Below are positions 5,803-6,004 of a DNA stretch of 6,004 nucleotides, piece by piece (the stretch's first letter is position 1; each line of letters opens with the position of its first letter). The notes beneath the pieces were generated by a model that saw only the letters and a list, made by a program, of their open reading frames with translations, was not told the DNA's origin and searched no databases. The position numbers and the translations under genes are program-made. Source of the stretch: Paracoccaceae bacterium (lineage in GTDB: Bacteria; Pseudomonadota; Alphaproteobacteria; Rhodobacterales; Rhodobacteraceae); the NCBI GenBank assembly GCA_024644285.1, contig JAHELH010000158.1, forward strand, positions 1 to 6,004. The letters are read 5' to 3'.

Positions 5803-5981
5803 ATGAAGCGCCGCGATTTGATCCGCAAACTGCGCGCCGCCGGTCTGGCATTTGAGGAAGGCAGCAACCATACGATCGTGTAAAAGCATGGACAGAAAGT
5901 TCAGTCATTTCCCGCCAGCGAGAGATCGCGGAATCCGTCGTCCGCCACATCGAAAAACAGACCGGCGTCAAACTGAGGTAA
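5803..5981 (+). pseudogene. hicA: Broken HicA-family mRNA interferase toxin gene
   Basis: HicA toxins are small (about 60 residues) dsRBD-fold ribonucleases that cleave mRNA. From ATG 5803 the frame reads MKRRDLIRKLRAAGLAFEEG followed by SNHTIV, with the HicA start and the catalytic-histidine motif (family GGNHTI, here GSNHTI, H23). It then meets TAA at 5881-5883. Past the stop the same frame gives KHGQKVQSF. A one-base deletion near 5911-5913 then shifts the frame, after which RQREIAESVVRHIEKQTGVK and a final LR follow to TAA at 5979-5981. Joined, the pieces make a normal-length HicA, so the gene carries two lesions: one nonsense codon and one frameshift. It begins only 3 nt after deoC with no obvious ribosome-binding site of its own. 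Sequencing error could explain one lesion but less easily both. A 26-residue peptide is the longest product from the normal start. Confidence 0.8.
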
Positions 5982-5986
5982 GCAAG

Positions 5987-6004
5987 ATGTCCTTTTACCC
6001 TGCA
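5987..6004 (+). CDS. hicB: Probable start of HicB-family antitoxin, cut by the right edge
   Basis: Only six codons (MSFYPA) are visible. The case rests on position: an ATG 5 nt after the hicA-derived frame ends, with GAGG (5975-5978) 8 nt upstream, in the place hicB occupies in hicAB operons. HicB antitoxins often begin with a short leader into a beta strand such as YPA. If intact, it would be an orphan antitoxin or an autorepressor of the locus. The rest lies outside the window, so identity is unproven. Confidence 0.4.

Noticed and set aside
1..6004. CRISPR arrays, tRNA genes, insertion-sequence ends or prophage genes.
   Set aside because: No spaced direct repeats, tRNA-like cloverleaf, transposase or integrase coding sequence was seen. 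The only repeats are the livH-livM palindromes.

Overview
This GC-rich window (about 70% G+C by eye, strong G/C bias at third codon positions) looks like chromosomal DNA of an alphaproteobacterium, most likely of the Rhodobacterales. That guess rests on codon bias, the style of the DeoC protein and the palindromic intergenic repeats. No rRNA or other marker is present, so the taxonomy is inference.

Layout. The left 4.6 kb is one leftward (minus-strand) operon. It is read from right to left as a periplasmic solute-binding protein (livJ-type, 4583-3435), a BKACE/DUF849 beta-keto acid cleavage enzyme (3428-2691), permease livH (2694-1777), permease livM (1652-639) and ATPase livG (646 to beyond the left edge). 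Genes are 6 nt apart or overlap by 4 or 8 nt. The exception is a 124-nt livH-livM spacer packed with palindromes. Rightward from a 205-bp divergent promoter region lies deoC (deoxyribose-5-phosphate aldolase, 4789-5799). Three bases after it comes a broken hicA toxin gene (5803-5981), then the probable first codons of hicB at the right edge.

How the parts may work together. The operon encodes a branched-chain-amino-acid-type (HAAT) ABC importer with a catabolic enzyme embedded among the transporter genes, so the imported solute or its breakdown product is probably a beta-keto acid or a precursor of one. The divergent promoter region holds a perfect 16-bp palindrome, TTGACCATATGGTCAA. It matches the published RutR box of E. 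coli (TTGACCAnnTGGTCAA), the operator of the uracil/thymine-sensing TetR-family regulator. Together with deoC, which consumes the sugar of deoxynucleosides, this suggests that transporter, BKACE enzyme and aldolase are co-controlled in pyrimidine or deoxynucleoside salvage and catabolism. The substrate and regulation remain inference.

The main items for a second look are the RutR-like operator, the palindrome mosaic with covarying stems between livH and livM (which contains the annotated livM start codon), the BKACE gene inside a transporter operon, and the decayed HicA toxin beside a possibly intact HicB.
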